From positions 248,001 through 312,000 of the forward strand of contig NZ_JBIWDK010000004.1 of assembly GCF_044761985.1 (NCBI RefSeq): a DNA stretch of 64,000 bases, written 5' to 3'. The notes beneath the pieces are model-generated. The model worked only from the letters and a program-made list of their open reading frames with translations, made no database searches and was not told where the DNA came from. Shown piece by piece: positions 25,298 to 34,253 of this stretch. Positions within the stretch are counted from its first letter, which is position 1, and each line of letters begins with the position of its first letter. The translations under genes were made by a program, and so were the position numbers. The DNA is from Peribacillus sp044761985 (GTDB taxonomy: Bacteria; Bacillota; Bacilli; Bacillales; DSM-1321).

Positions 25298-26266
25298 TTA
25301 TACCCACCATAGATCGGTTGGACTTTCGTTGATCAGGACGGTTTTCAAGTTCGTCACGGCTCGTTGGAAACCTTCTTCGATCGACATGAGCGGATCTTCG
25401 TGTTCGATGCTGACGACGTAGTCATAGCCATAAGTACGAAGGGCACTCATCATGTCGGACCATTCTTGGAGGCTATGGCCGCAACCTACTGAGCGGAAGT
25501 TCCAGGCACGTGTCTGGATGTTGCCGTATGGTTGCATGTCGGTGAGACCGTACATATTGATATTATCTTGGTCCAGATAGGTGTCTTTAGCATGGAAATG
25601 ATAAATGGCTCCAGCTTTTCCAAGAATTTTAATGGCGCCGACAGGTTCGATTCCCTGCCACCAGAGATGGCTTGGGTCAAGGTTGGCACCGATTGCGTTC
25701 GATGTGGCTTCCCGTAACTTCAACAAGGTGTATGGTGTGTGGACGAGAAAACCTCCATGCAGTTCGAGTCCAATTTTAATATGATGTTCATCAGCAAGCG
25801 TAGCGATTTTTTTCCAATAGGGAATCAGTTTTTCTTCCCATTGCCATTTCAAGACATCCGCATATTCGTTCGGCCATGGAGCAACCGGCCAATTCGGATA
25901 TTTGGCACCTTCGTGATCACCTGCGGTACCGGAAAAGGTATTGACGACCGGTACATTCATCAAGGCAGCTAACTTAATGGACTTTACTAGATTTTCATCA
26001 CTTTCCCTAGCCCAGCTTTCATCTGGGGAAATAGGGTTGCCGTGACAGCTGAACGCACTGATGGCTAGCCCCCTTGATTGGATGGCTTCCATGTAGTTCT
26101 GCCGCTTTTCTTCACTCTCCAATAGCTCATCCAGTGGACAATGGGCATTACCTGGGTACCCGCCTGTACCGATTTCCACTGTTTTCAATCCAGAGGCTGC
26201 CACATAATCAAGCATTTCCTCAAATGTTTTTTGTCCGAATAGTACTGTAAAAACGCCTAGTTTCAC
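25298..26266 (-). CDS. Sugar phosphate isomerase/epimerase-family TIM barrel
   Basis: A 322-aa AP-endonuclease-2-type TIM barrel (IolE/IolH/YcjR superfamily). Metal-ligand motifs are visible: Glu in GLELHGGF, Asp-His in NLDPSHLWWQG, His in YHFHAKDTY, and Glu in VSIEHEDPLM. Members isomerise, epimerise or cleave keto-sugars; E. coli YcjR acts on 3-keto-glucosides. Here it is the last gene of an operon with ThuA-like and two Gfo/Idh/MocA proteins, so a keto-sugar substrate is likely. I prefer the GTG at 26266 (GAGGTG six bases upstream); the GTG at 26275 is an alternative. Confidence 0.85.
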   Translation of the reverse strand: MKLGVFTVLFGQKTFEEMLDYVAASGLKTVEIGTGGYPGNAHCPLDELLESEEKRQNYMEAIQSRGLAISAFSCHGNPISPDESWARESDENLVKSIKLAALMNVPVVNTFSGTAGDHEGAKYPNWPVAPWPNEYADVLKWQWEEKLIPYWKKIATLADEHHIKIGLELHGGFLVHTPYTLLKLREATSNAIGANLDPSHLWWQGIEPVGAIKILGKAGAIYHFHAKDTYLDQDNINMYGLTDMQPYGNIQTRAWNFRSVGCGHSLQEWSDMMSALRTYGYDYVVSIEHEDPLMSIEEGFQRAVTNLKTVLINESPTDLWWV

Positions 26267-26287
26267 TCGCCTCACCTCACCTTTGCA

Positions 26288-27328
26288 TTAATTGATGCTC
26301 ATGACTTTTCCGCTTGCGGAACTTTGGTAAATAGCTTCAATGATTTTCGATACTTTCATGGCTTCCGCCGGTTTTACCAGTGGTTCGGCAAAACCAAGGC
26401 AACTATCGATAAAGTTCGCCGCCTGTTGAAGATCCGGTGTGTCCTCACCTGGCATCCAAACTGCTTCACTATTCAAAAGCATCCCGTGCTTCGCCTGGTT
26501 CAATATGAGCGGGAACACATCTAGACCACCCTGTGTTCCGGATAAACTCAAGACTGTCGCTTCTTCGCGGATATTCGCGGCCCACGACGTTTCAAATAAC
26601 AAAGAAGCTCCATTTGCAAATTTGATATAAGCTGTTGCATGGTCATCCACTTCAAAAACGGAAGCATCGAAATTGCCCCATAGATTGACTTGATCGACAC
26701 CCTTACTGACATAATTATATGTCGAACCTACAATTTCGATTGGTTCTGGGTCATCCATCAGCCATAAAGCCAAGTCAAGCAAGTGACAGCCATAATCGAT
26801 CACACTGCCTCCGCCTTGCAATTCCTTGCTCGTAAATACGCCCCAACCGGGGACTTTCCTTCGTCGAATGGCCTGAACTCGTGCCACGTATGGCTCTCCA
26901 ATTTCACCTGCTCGAATCATTTTTTTGGCAGCCTGGGCTTCCTTCATGAACCTGTAATGATACGCAATGGAGAGCACTTTTCCAGATAAGTTTGCCGCAT
27001 CGGTTATTGCCTTACATTCCTCAGTCGTGATGGCCATCGGCTTTTCACATAAAACATGTACACCAGCCTGCAATGCCGCGATGGAAATCTCGGCATGAAA
27101 CTTGTTCGGTGTGGCTATCGTGACCGCATCCACTTCGGCAAACATATCTTCATAATTGGTAAAAACTTTTTCAATATGATGTTGCCTGGCGACATCTCTC
27201 GCCTTCAATTCATCAATATCCTGAATTGCATATAAAACCACTTTATCCTGTAATGTTTGGAAGGCTGGGATATGCCTTTTTTGGGCAATCCCCCCAGCAC
27301 CGATAATACCCATTTTCAATTTGTACAT
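26288..27328 (-). CDS. Gfo/Idh/MocA-family oxidoreductase (second copy)
   Basis: A 346-aa NAD(P)-dependent sugar dehydrogenase. It has an N-terminal Rossmann fold with GIIGAGGIAQKRHIPAF, the conserved EKP motif (HVLCEKPMAITTEE) and a C-terminal alpha/beta domain with GGGSVIDYGCHLLDLALWL carrying the catalytic-region Asp and His. The family oxidises or reduces ring hydroxyls of sugars, inositols or glycosides. It lies 18 bp after the other Gfo/Idh/MocA gene and just before the isomerase. Two different dehydrogenases in one operon suggest an oxidation step and a later reduction step, as in 3-keto-glycoside pathways. Confidence 0.88.
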   Translation of the reverse strand: MYKLKMGIIGAGGIAQKRHIPAFQTLQDKVVLYAIQDIDELKARDVARQHHIEKVFTNYEDMFAEVDAVTIATPNKFHAEISIAALQAGVHVLCEKPMAITTEECKAITDAANLSGKVLSIAYHYRFMKEAQAAKKMIRAGEIGEPYVARVQAIRRRKVPGWGVFTSKELQGGGSVIDYGCHLLDLALWLMDDPEPIEIVGSTYNYVSKGVDQVNLWGNFDASVFEVDDHATAYIKFANGASLLFETSWAANIREEATVLSLSGTQGGLDVFPLILNQAKHGMLLNSEAVWMPGEDTPDLQQAANFIDSCLGFAEPLVKPAEAMKVSKIIEAIYQSSASGKVMSIN

Positions 27329-27346
27329 GATGACTATTAAACCCCT

Positions 27347-28369
27347 TTATAAGCGGACGATTTGTCTGGATGCATTTGATTCCATTGCGCCGAGAATGAC
27401 TTTTAGTGATTGTAATCCTTCAATTCCTGTGACAAGAGGCTCTTCATTGTTTACCACACTTTTTATAAAGTGGCTGATTACTCCAGTATCATGCTGTCCG
27501 CCAGAGTCATTTGTCTGGATGCCCCCTAATTCGAAGGTTTCGGTCTTCCCATTCTTATGATGGATAATCAGTGAATATTTAGGGTCGTCTTCTAGACGCA
27601 ATACGGCTTTTTCCGCATAAATGACCGTTGCGTTGTCTTCTTTTGCGTACGACCAGCTTGCCGTCAGGGTACCAATAATACCGCTTCCCGTTCGCAGGAT
27701 GCAGGCAGCGCTATCATCAACATCCGCCTGTTGCTTTGCACTCGTTTCCACAAAAGCTCCGACTTCCACAAATTCCTCGCCTAACACATATCGCAGTAAA
27801 TCGGCTTTATGAACACCTAAGTCCCCCATCGCCCCGATGACCGCTTGATCTTTTTTAAAAAACCAGCTGTTCTCCCCATCGACACTCCAAGTTTCAGGTC
27901 CTGAATGTCCAAAAGCTGTCCGGAAGCTGTAAATCTTTCCTAATTCCCCACTCTCAATTAGCTTTTTGGCTTTTTGATGTGAAGGGACAAACCGCTGATT
28001 ATGACCAATCATTAATATCTTGCCGCTTTTTACAGCTGCTTCATTCATTTTTTCCGCATCTTCTAAAGAGGTCGCCATGGGCTTTTCACAAAGAACATGC
28101 TTTCCAGCTTCAAGAGCAGCGATCGTGATGGGGGCATGCAGGTAATTCGGTGTACATACACTAACCACGTCAATATCCTTATTCTTTAAGAGTTCTATAT
28201 AATCAGTATATGCTTTTGCGTCATACCTTTGTGCCGCTGCATTCGCCCTGTCTTGCGCAATATCACAAACGGCTACAATATCGGTTTCCTGATGCGCTTC
28301 ATATTCCGGAAAATGCCTATTTTTCGCAATGCTCCCACAACCAATGACTCCCACTTGTACTTTGACCAT
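27347..28369 (-). CDS. Gfo/Idh/MocA-family oxidoreductase (first copy)
   Basis: A 340-aa protein with the Rossmann motif GVIGCGSIAKNRHFPEY, EKP in HVLCEKPMATSLEDAE, and GAMGDLGVHKADLLRYVLG in the substrate domain. It is clearly diverged from its downstream paralogue, so it probably acts at another step or on another sugar. Trehalose-utilisation ThuB of rhizobia belongs to this family and is also paired with ThuA, which directly precedes this gene (18 bp gap). Confidence 0.88.
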   Translation of the reverse strand: MVKVQVGVIGCGSIAKNRHFPEYEAHQETDIVAVCDIAQDRANAAAQRYDAKAYTDYIELLKNKDIDVVSVCTPNYLHAPITIAALEAGKHVLCEKPMATSLEDAEKMNEAAVKSGKILMIGHNQRFVPSHQKAKKLIESGELGKIYSFRTAFGHSGPETWSVDGENSWFFKKDQAVIGAMGDLGVHKADLLRYVLGEEFVEVGAFVETSAKQQADVDDSAACILRTGSGIIGTLTASWSYAKEDNATVIYAEKAVLRLEDDPKYSLIIHHKNGKTETFELGGIQTNDSGGQHDTGVISHFIKSVVNNEEPLVTGIEGLQSLKVILGAMESNASRQIVRL

Positions 28370-28387
28370 TCTGCTCTCTCCTTCACT

Positions 28388-29110
28388 TCATCTCTTGGAT
28401 GAGATATTCTCCAATGGTACCGCTTTTCCATAAACCACATTGTTGTGAGAACGTGGCTTGACCCACTTGACCGCATTCTTTATCACCCGCTGTATCTCTG
28501 GGTTATAGTAGGTCGGATACGTTTCATGGCCAGGCCGGAAATAGAATACCCTTCCTTTTCCACGTTGGTACGTGCATCCGCTTCGGAAAACTTCGCCGCC
28601 TTCAAACCAGCTCATTAAGAGCAATTGATCTGGTGCGGGTATATCGAAATGCTCCCCGTACATTTCTTCCTTCTCAAGCTCAATATATTCACCGATTCCT
28701 TCAACGATGGGGTGAGCGGGATCCACGACCCAGAGCCGTTCCCTTTCATCCGCTACGCGCCATTTCAGATCGCAGGTCGTTCCCATTAATTGTTTGAAGA
28801 TTTTCGAAAAGTGTCCTGAATGGAGGACGATAAGGCCCATCCCTTCGAGCACCCGCTTATGAACACGTTGGACGATTTCATCCTGCACTTCATCATGTGC
28901 AATATGCCCCCACCAGAGGAGTACATCCGTTTCCTTCAGTACCTCTTCCGTCAGACCATGCTCTTTTTCGTCAAGCGTAGCCGTGTTAACCTCAATCTGA
29001 TCTTCTTGTAAGAACTCGGCAATCGCGCCATGGATCCCATTTGGATAAATCTCTGCTACCTCTGGCTTCGTTTGTTCATGGCGATACTCGTTCCATACCA
29101 AAACCTTCAT
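28388..29110 (-). CDS. ThuA-like protein
   Basis: A 240-aa ThuA-domain protein (glutamine-amidotransferase-like fold). Family marks are VLVWNEYRHEQ near the start, LLWWGHIAHDEV, GLIVLHSGHFSKIFKQLMGT, WRVADERERLWVVDPAHPI and RGKGRVFYFRPGHETYPTYYN. ThuA is required with ThuB for trehalose/sucrose use by the 3-keto route in rhizobia; its exact reaction is unclear. GGAGGAG precedes the ATG at 29110. It is the first gene of a four-gene operon just behind a LacI-type palindrome. Confidence 0.87.
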   Translation of the reverse strand: MKVLVWNEYRHEQTKPEVAEIYPNGIHGAIAEFLQEDQIEVNTATLDEKEHGLTEEVLKETDVLLWWGHIAHDEVQDEIVQRVHKRVLEGMGLIVLHSGHFSKIFKQLMGTTCDLKWRVADERERLWVVDPAHPIVEGIGEYIELEKEEMYGEHFDIPAPDQLLLMSWFEGGEVFRSGCTYQRGKGRVFYFRPGHETYPTYYNPEIQRVIKNAVKWVKPRSHNNVVYGKAVPLENISSKR

Positions 29111-29178
29111 CAGAATCTCCTCCATATGTTTTTTCGGCGACTTCCCCTGCATGTTTAACTAATACCTCTTATTTTGTT

Positions 29179-29194
29179 ACGCAAACGTTTGCGT
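29179..29194. promoter_or_regulatory. LacI-type operator upstream of thuA-like operon
   Basis: ACGCAAACGTTTGCGT is a perfect 16-bp palindrome with the central CG typical of LacI-family operators, 69 bp before the ThuA-like start. It does not fully match the CcpA cre consensus, so the local LacI regulator is the likely ligand. Confidence 0.75.
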
Positions 29195-29299
29195 TAGAAA
29201 CAATAAAAAAATAATTTTGAATAATAAGATTAAATACATTGGTAATCTATATTGTAAATTTATGTTAGGAAAAATCAAGCTTTAATTGCTAAAACAATT

Positions 29300-30343
29300 C
29301 TACAATTTCTCTGTAATTTCTTTTTCAATAGCGGAATGTGACTCACGCTGTACGATTTTGGTAGGAACCCGGATACTCTTTTCCATCATTTTAGGATCAG
29401 CGATTAAATCAAATACGCACTTTGCTGCTTCATAGCCCAGCTGGTACGTATGAATATCGACCGTGGTTAGTGGTGTACTTAAGAATTCGATAAACTCCGA
29501 GTGATTAAAGCAGACGACACTTATTTGTTCCGGAACTTTCAACTTCTTTTCCGCTAACACGCCCAATAACAGCACACCCAATAATAGGTCCATGACTATA
29601 AATGCCGTTGGTGATTCAGGTAAATTCAGCAGTTCCTCGATGGCTTTTATGCCATCGGCGCGATTCAATGGAATCAGTTTAATACTTTCCTTTGGCACGC
29701 TTAACTTTGCCTGTTCCATTGCTTGTCGGAATCCGCTTAAACGCGCCTGGATCACTTCGAATTCAGGACTGCCCCCTAAAAAGGCAATTCGTTGATGACC
29801 AAGATTGATGACGAACTCCGATAATTCCTTAGCCGCTTGAACATTGTCGTTATCAATGAAAGTGATGCCACTCATATCCGTCCTTGGCTTCCCTACCAAG
29901 ACAAATGGGAAGCTTTGTTTCACTAGATAGGGCACCACTTTATCATCCTGCTTCGAATACAAAACAATCATGCCATCCACGCGTCTACCTTGAACCATTT
30001 TAACGACATCTTCAAAAATGGCATCCTCGGTTTCCCCAGTCGTTAGCGAAAGGCTATACCCCTCTTTATTACAAAAGTCGCCAATGCCTCGGATCACTTC
30101 TGGAAAGAATGGATTGTACAGGGATTCCCTAGCCGAATTTTTCATTACGATTCCAATGGTCTTCGTGGATTTTGTAACCAAATTCCGGGCATTTTCATTC
30201 ATATGATAGCCCATTTCCTTCAATACCTTCCGTACTTTACGCTTTGTCTTTTCACTAATGGTAGGACTGTTATGAATAACACGCGATACCGTGGATGGAG
30301 CGACATTCGCTTTCTTGGCAACGTCTTTGATCGTTACAGACAT
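29300..30343 (-). CDS. LacI-family transcriptional regulator
   Basis: A 347-aa repressor. The N-terminal helix-turn-helix MSVTIKDVAKKANVAPSTVSRVIHN is canonical and is followed by the hinge. The sugar-binding domain resembles PBP type I (GIVMKNSARESLYNPFFPEVIRGI...). It sits between the importer genes and the catabolic genes, and probably represses both until the sugar or a derivative binds. GGGAG lies nine bases before the ATG at 30343; the ATG at 30349 is too close. No paired operator was found directly at its own start, so it may be cotranscribed with the importer. Confidence 0.9.
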   Translation of the reverse strand: MSVTIKDVAKKANVAPSTVSRVIHNSPTISEKTKRKVRKVLKEMGYHMNENARNLVTKSTKTIGIVMKNSARESLYNPFFPEVIRGIGDFCNKEGYSLSLTTGETEDAIFEDVVKMVQGRRVDGMIVLYSKQDDKVVPYLVKQSFPFVLVGKPRTDMSGITFIDNDNVQAAKELSEFVINLGHQRIAFLGGSPEFEVIQARLSGFRQAMEQAKLSVPKESIKLIPLNRADGIKAIEELLNLPESPTAFIVMDLLLGVLLLGVLAEKKLKVPEQISVVCFNHSEFIEFLSTPLTTVDIHTYQLGYEAAKCVFDLIADPKMMEKSIRVPTKIVQRESHSAIEKEITEKL

Positions 30344-30397
30344 TTTCATCTACTCCCGTTCATCGCACAGGGCTTATTATTCCCTATATCTAAATAG

Positions 30398-31219
30398 TTA
30401 TTTAACTGCACCGTCAGCAATTCCTTTAATAATTTGTCTTTGGGCAAAAAAGTACGCAATGATGACTGGAATGATTGACAAGGTAAGTCCTGCCAAGGCA
30501 AGATGCCATTGTTTCGTATATTGACCGAAAAAGAAGAATAATTTAAGTGGAATGGTCTCAGATCCCGCACCCCCGATAACAAGCGATGGCAAAAGGTAAT
30601 CATTCCAAATCCAGATGACATTCAAGATCCCGACCGTGATTGACATCGGTTTCAATAATGGAAAAATGATATACCAGAATACTTGAAAACGGTTGGCTCC
30701 ATCGATTTTAGCCGCTTCATCCAGCGTGATGGGGATCCCTTTTAAAGTACCATGATATAGGAATATGGAGAGACTGCATCCAAACCCTAAGTACATGATG
30801 ATCAATCCGGTGCGATTCAACATACCCATCTGACCAAATTGGGCTACAAGCGGGATCATCACCGATTGGAATGGAATAAGCATGGCTGCCACAAACACGA
30901 AGAACAGCAAAGAACTAAATTTACTTTTATTTCGTGATAGCGCGTATGCGGCCATTGCTGAAAAGATAATAATTATCACGACACTGACAACCGATATAAA
31001 GATGGAATTGAATAAAGTCCGAAGAAAATCCAATTGTTCGAAGGCCTGAGTGAAATTTTCTAGTGTCCAGGTATCCGGCAAGCCCAATGTGTCAGAGAAA
31101 ATCTCGCGTTTCATTTTAAAAGCATTTACGATCATTAAATAAAAAGGGGTGAGCCATAACAAGGCCAATACAAACCCGATCAATCCGACCAGCCAAAGCT
31201 TCCAATTCTTTCTCATCAT
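30398..31219 (-). CDS. Carbohydrate ABC transporter permease (MalG type)
   Basis: A 273-aa permease with six membrane helices and the EAA motif DEAAKIDGANRFQVFWYIIFPLLKP. It belongs to the CUT1 family. Its start overlaps the stop of the other permease (ATGA). The partner ATPase is missing from the locus, as is common in Bacillaceae, where one MsmX-type ATPase serves several CUT1 importers. Confidence 0.92.
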   Translation of the reverse strand: MMRKNWKLWLVGLIGFVLALLWLTPFYLMIVNAFKMKREIFSDTLGLPDTWTLENFTQAFEQLDFLRTLFNSIFISVVSVVIIIIFSAMAAYALSRNKSKFSSLLFFVFVAAMLIPFQSVMIPLVAQFGQMGMLNRTGLIIMYLGFGCSLSIFLYHGTLKGIPITLDEAAKIDGANRFQVFWYIIFPLLKPMSITVGILNVIWIWNDYLLPSLVIGGAGSETIPLKLFFFFGQYTKQWHLALAGLTLSIIPVIIAYFFAQRQIIKGIADGAVK

Positions 31220-32076
31220 AGCTCAACCTCCCTTTTCTTATTGATATATACCTGTGTCAAGGAAACGGCTGCCACAATCACGAAAAAGATCACGGCCTTG
31301 GCCTGTGCATAAGCCATATCATTTTCGGTAAACGCCGATTTAACAATGTTCATTGCGACCATTTCTGTTGAATTGTATGGCGCACCGTTCGTCAAAGAAA
31401 GGTTTTGATCATATATTTTGAAAGAGTGTGAAAGCGTCAAGAACAAACTAACCGTGAAGGCTGGTGCCACAAGCGGAAAAGTTATATGGCGAAAACGTTG
31501 GAAGCTATTGGCCCCATCGATTTTAGCCGCTTCAATCAGGTCTTCAGGAACTGCCTGTAAATAAGCGATATAAATGATCATGATATATCCCGCCATCTGC
31601 CAGGACGTTAAAATGATCAATCCCCAAAATCCAGTCTCGGTTGTGGAAAGCCAACCATTAAATGCCTCTATGCCGGTTACATCACCAATGGCACCAAAGA
31701 CTTTGATGAAGATGAACTGCCAAATGAAACCAAGAATCAATCCACCGATTAAGTTCGGCATAAAGAAAATGGTCCGAAGAAGGTTGCTCGATTTCAGTTT
31801 TGAAGTCACGATAAGTGCCAAGCTCAAACCAAGAACGTTTATGACCACAATCGCTGTTACAGAAAATTTGATGGTGAACCAAAATGTATCCAGGAAGCCC
31901 TTGTCCGAGAATAGGTTTATATAATTTTTGAGACCCGTGAAATCGGGCGTACCCAAACCGTTCCAATTCGTAAATGAATAATAAAACCCGTAAATGAGCG
32001 GCACGATCACGACCAAAATGAGCGCGGCTAGAACAGGTGTCAAGAACAGCCAATATGCAGCATCTCGATTTCGCAT
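31216..32076 (-). CDS. Carbohydrate ABC transporter permease (MalF type)
   Basis: A 286-aa CUT1 permease with six helices and the EAA loop EDLIEAAKIDGANSFQRFRHITFPLVAP. GGAGG lies ten bases before the ATG at 32076; the frame is open to 32145 without a better site. It forms the import channel with the downstream MalG-type permease and the upstream binding protein. Confidence 0.92.
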   Translation of the reverse strand: MRNRDAAYWLFLTPVLAALILVVIVPLIYGFYYSFTNWNGLGTPDFTGLKNYINLFSDKGFLDTFWFTIKFSVTAIVVINVLGLSLALIVTSKLKSSNLLRTIFFMPNLIGGLILGFIWQFIFIKVFGAIGDVTGIEAFNGWLSTTETGFWGLIILTSWQMAGYIMIIYIAYLQAVPEDLIEAAKIDGANSFQRFRHITFPLVAPAFTVSLFLTLSHSFKIYDQNLSLTNGAPYNSTEMVAMNIVKSAFTENDMAYAQAKAVIFFVIVAAVSLTQVYINKKREVEL

Positions 32077-32186
32077 TTGAAACCGACCTCCTAATATAGT
32101 GTGTAAGTAGCGGATATATTTATAGAACAAACAACCAATCGACACAAGTTAGGCTCGATTGGTTGTTTCCCTATTTAACGGAATGC

Positions 32187-33482
32187 CTATTTACTGTGGA
32201 TTTTCTCCCAGTTTTCAATGTTTTGTTTGACGAGTTCATCCCATGTCATTTTACCGGTTACATATTTTTGGACACTTGCACCCAGATCATCGTTCCACCC
32301 GACTGGATATCCATTGAACACCCATCCAATGGTATTTCCCTCTTGTGAATACTTATAAATTTCTTTTGATAACGGATCGGCAATTTTTTCAACGTCATAC
32401 CCTTCATAGGCTGGAATGAATTTAAAATCTTCTAATACAGCTTTTTTACCTGCATCGGATGTATACATCCAGTCTAGGAATTTCCTCGCTTCTTCCTGAA
32501 CTTTCTCATCCGATTTCTTATTTACTGCCCAATAGTTCGGTACCCCGACCGGCATGGCTGCCGTGTCCCCATTCGGAATAGGGATGATGCCTATGCCATT
32601 TTCAGCTAATTCGGGATCCATGTCATACACTGTGTTATACACCCAGTTCCCTTGCTGGATGATTGCAACCTTTTCAAGGGAGAATAACTCTTCTACTTGT
32701 TGGGAGTAATCAAGGCTTGCCGTTGGCTGAACAGAATATTTATTTTGAATATCGACCAGTTGTTTGAACTTGTCTCCATCCGAGAACTTGACGGTTTCCG
32801 CCTTGCTTGCCGTCAACACGTTTCCATCAAACTCCGGTGCTAAAAAGACATTGGATAAATGGTTTCCCGTTACCCATTTCTCTTTGACCGGATACGCGAA
32901 TACTGCATCAAGCTTCAATTTGCCTTTCTGTGAATCCAGCTTCTTCACTGCATCCTCTAGAGCTGTATAGCTTGTAAGTTCTTCCGCCTTGATTCCGGCT
33001 TCTTTAAAGACCCTTTTGTTATAAATCAGGCCATACCCTTCCTGATTGAATGGAAGCCCAAGAATCTGCCCGTCCTCTTCAACGCCATCCAACGTCCCAT
33101 CTAGTGCTGCCTCTGCAGCTTTCGTATCCTTCAAATCTGATAATCTATCTTTATATTGTTCCACATCGATCGGTCCGCCAATGTTAAACACCGCTGGTTC
33201 CTCACCGGAAGCAAATTTTGCGGTAATGGCTGATTTATAATCATTCCCGCCGCCAACTGTCGATACTTTGATTTTCACATTTGGGTTCTCTTTTTCATAC
33301 TGCTTGGCCAGAGTCTCAAATTGCGGCTTAAACTCTACTTTAAATTGGAAAATATCCAGCGTCACTTTATCTTTATTATCGGAATCACTGTCCCCGCCAG
33401 TAGAAGAAGAGCAACCTGCCAAGACCACACTAAATATCAATAAAATAGAAAAGATTCCCCCATACCATTTTTTACGCTTCAT
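32187..33482 (-). CDS. Carbohydrate ABC transporter substrate-binding lipoprotein
   Basis: A 431-aa extracellular family-1 binding protein with lipobox LAGC (Cys24). CUT1-type features are FETLAKQYEKENPNVKIKVST, FNIGGPIDVEQYKDRLSDL and the C-terminal GYPVGWNDDLGASVQKYVTGKMTWDELVKQNIENWEKI. It probably delivers an oligosaccharide or glycoside. The ATG at 33482 fits GGGAG eleven bases upstream better than a TTG at 33491. Two cre matches upstream suggest carbon catabolite repression. Confidence 0.92.
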   Translation of the reverse strand: MKRKKWYGGIFSILLIFSVVLAGCSSSTGGDSDSDNKDKVTLDIFQFKVEFKPQFETLAKQYEKENPNVKIKVSTVGGGNDYKSAITAKFASGEEPAVFNIGGPIDVEQYKDRLSDLKDTKAAEAALDGTLDGVEEDGQILGLPFNQEGYGLIYNKRVFKEAGIKAEELTSYTALEDAVKKLDSQKGKLKLDAVFAYPVKEKWVTGNHLSNVFLAPEFDGNVLTASKAETVKFSDGDKFKQLVDIQNKYSVQPTASLDYSQQVEELFSLEKVAIIQQGNWVYNTVYDMDPELAENGIGIIPIPNGDTAAMPVGVPNYWAVNKKSDEKVQEEARKFLDWMYTSDAGKKAVLEDFKFIPAYEGYDVEKIADPLSKEIYKYSQEGNTIGWVFNGYPVGWNDDLGASVQKYVTGKMTWDELVKQNIENWEKIHSK

Positions 33483-33524
33483 GCCTATCAACTCTCCCTT
33501 TTCCGTAAATTCCTATACCTTTTA

Positions 33525-33539
33525 AGAAAACGTTTGCAT
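33525..33539 (-). promoter_or_regulatory. cre/LacI-type site upstream of importer operon
   Basis: The minus strand ATGCAAACGTTTTCT fits the CcpA cre consensus WTGNAANCGNWWNCW at every position. It also shares the core GCAAACGTTT with the operator at 29179, so either regulator could bind. Confidence 0.65.
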
Positions 33540-33870
33540 AAAGTATGAAAAGTAGATATCTTATAAACTGTCATTTCACTATTCTATTGAAAGATAAACC
33601 ACCACCTTACAAACCTAATTGTAATCGGTTACATTTCTTTTTCTTTATATTACCACTTAATGACATTACTTACAATTAAATGTATAACTCTACGAATATA
33701 TTACGTTTCTTCTTCTAAATTATATGATTGAATACCCAAGAATTATTCCTTATCCTGATTATATAATTTGAACGGATATCCATTCTGGGTATTTCTTCAT
33801 CTTTTTCAACCATTCAGAATGCAAGATGTATTTCATTAGAGAAATGGGAAACCAAAAGGCTTCCCTTCAT
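33540..33870. other. Intergenic region before importer operon
   Basis: About 330 bp. It contains the second cre match and must contain the importer promoter, which I could not place securely. A weak hairpin GGGAAACC/GGCTTCCC at 33847-33865 without a T-tract lies after the small gene on the minus strand. Confidence 0.45.
33619..33633. promoter_or_regulatory. Second cre match upstream of importer operon
   Basis: TTGTAATCGGTTACA fits WTGNAANCGNWWNCW at every position. It lies about 140 bp before the binding protein start. Confidence 0.55.
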
Positions 33871-34056
33871 TCACTTCAAAACCATTTTCACGTTGGATGA
33901 CCCATACTCTTCCTTCAATTCATAATATTTATCACTTGCTTGTCCAAATTCCTCAAATACACCACTAATAAGTAATTCATCCGTTTCCTTATCCACAACG
34001 CTGTACTTAATATTGCTCTTCCCAAACTTTCTGTCATCCACTTTTAAAAGAATCAT
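33871..34056 (-). CDS. Uncharacterised 61-aa protein
   Basis: A small soluble protein (MILLKVDDRKFGKSNIKYSVVDKETDELLISGVFEEFGQASDKYYEL...) that looks like a beta-sheet followed by a helix. No family recognised. GGAGG eight bases before the ATG at 34056 supports it; the upstream ATG at 34071 overlaps that site. It stands alone. Confidence 0.65.
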   Translation of the reverse strand: MILLKVDDRKFGKSNIKYSVVDKETDELLISGVFEEFGQASDKYYELKEEYGSSNVKMVLK

Positions 34057-34219
34057 GCTAAACACCTCCATATATAATGGCTGTATTCCTCATGATGGTT
34101 GAATTCTTACTTACATAATATAACAATTTATTCGAAATTCACAGATTTTTTTGTCATTTTCAGGGAAATAAAAAAAGCCCTGCTAGGCCCCTTGAAATAA
34201 AGTCCGTTTATTTCCATAT

Positions 34220-34243
34220 AAAAAAGGAGCCCAATCTGGCTCC
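34220..34243 (-). terminator. Terminator of YitT-type gene
   Basis: GGAGCC (34226-34231) / GGCTCC (34238-34243), T6 on the minus strand. Confidence 0.85.
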
Positions 34244-34253
34244 CAAAATGATT

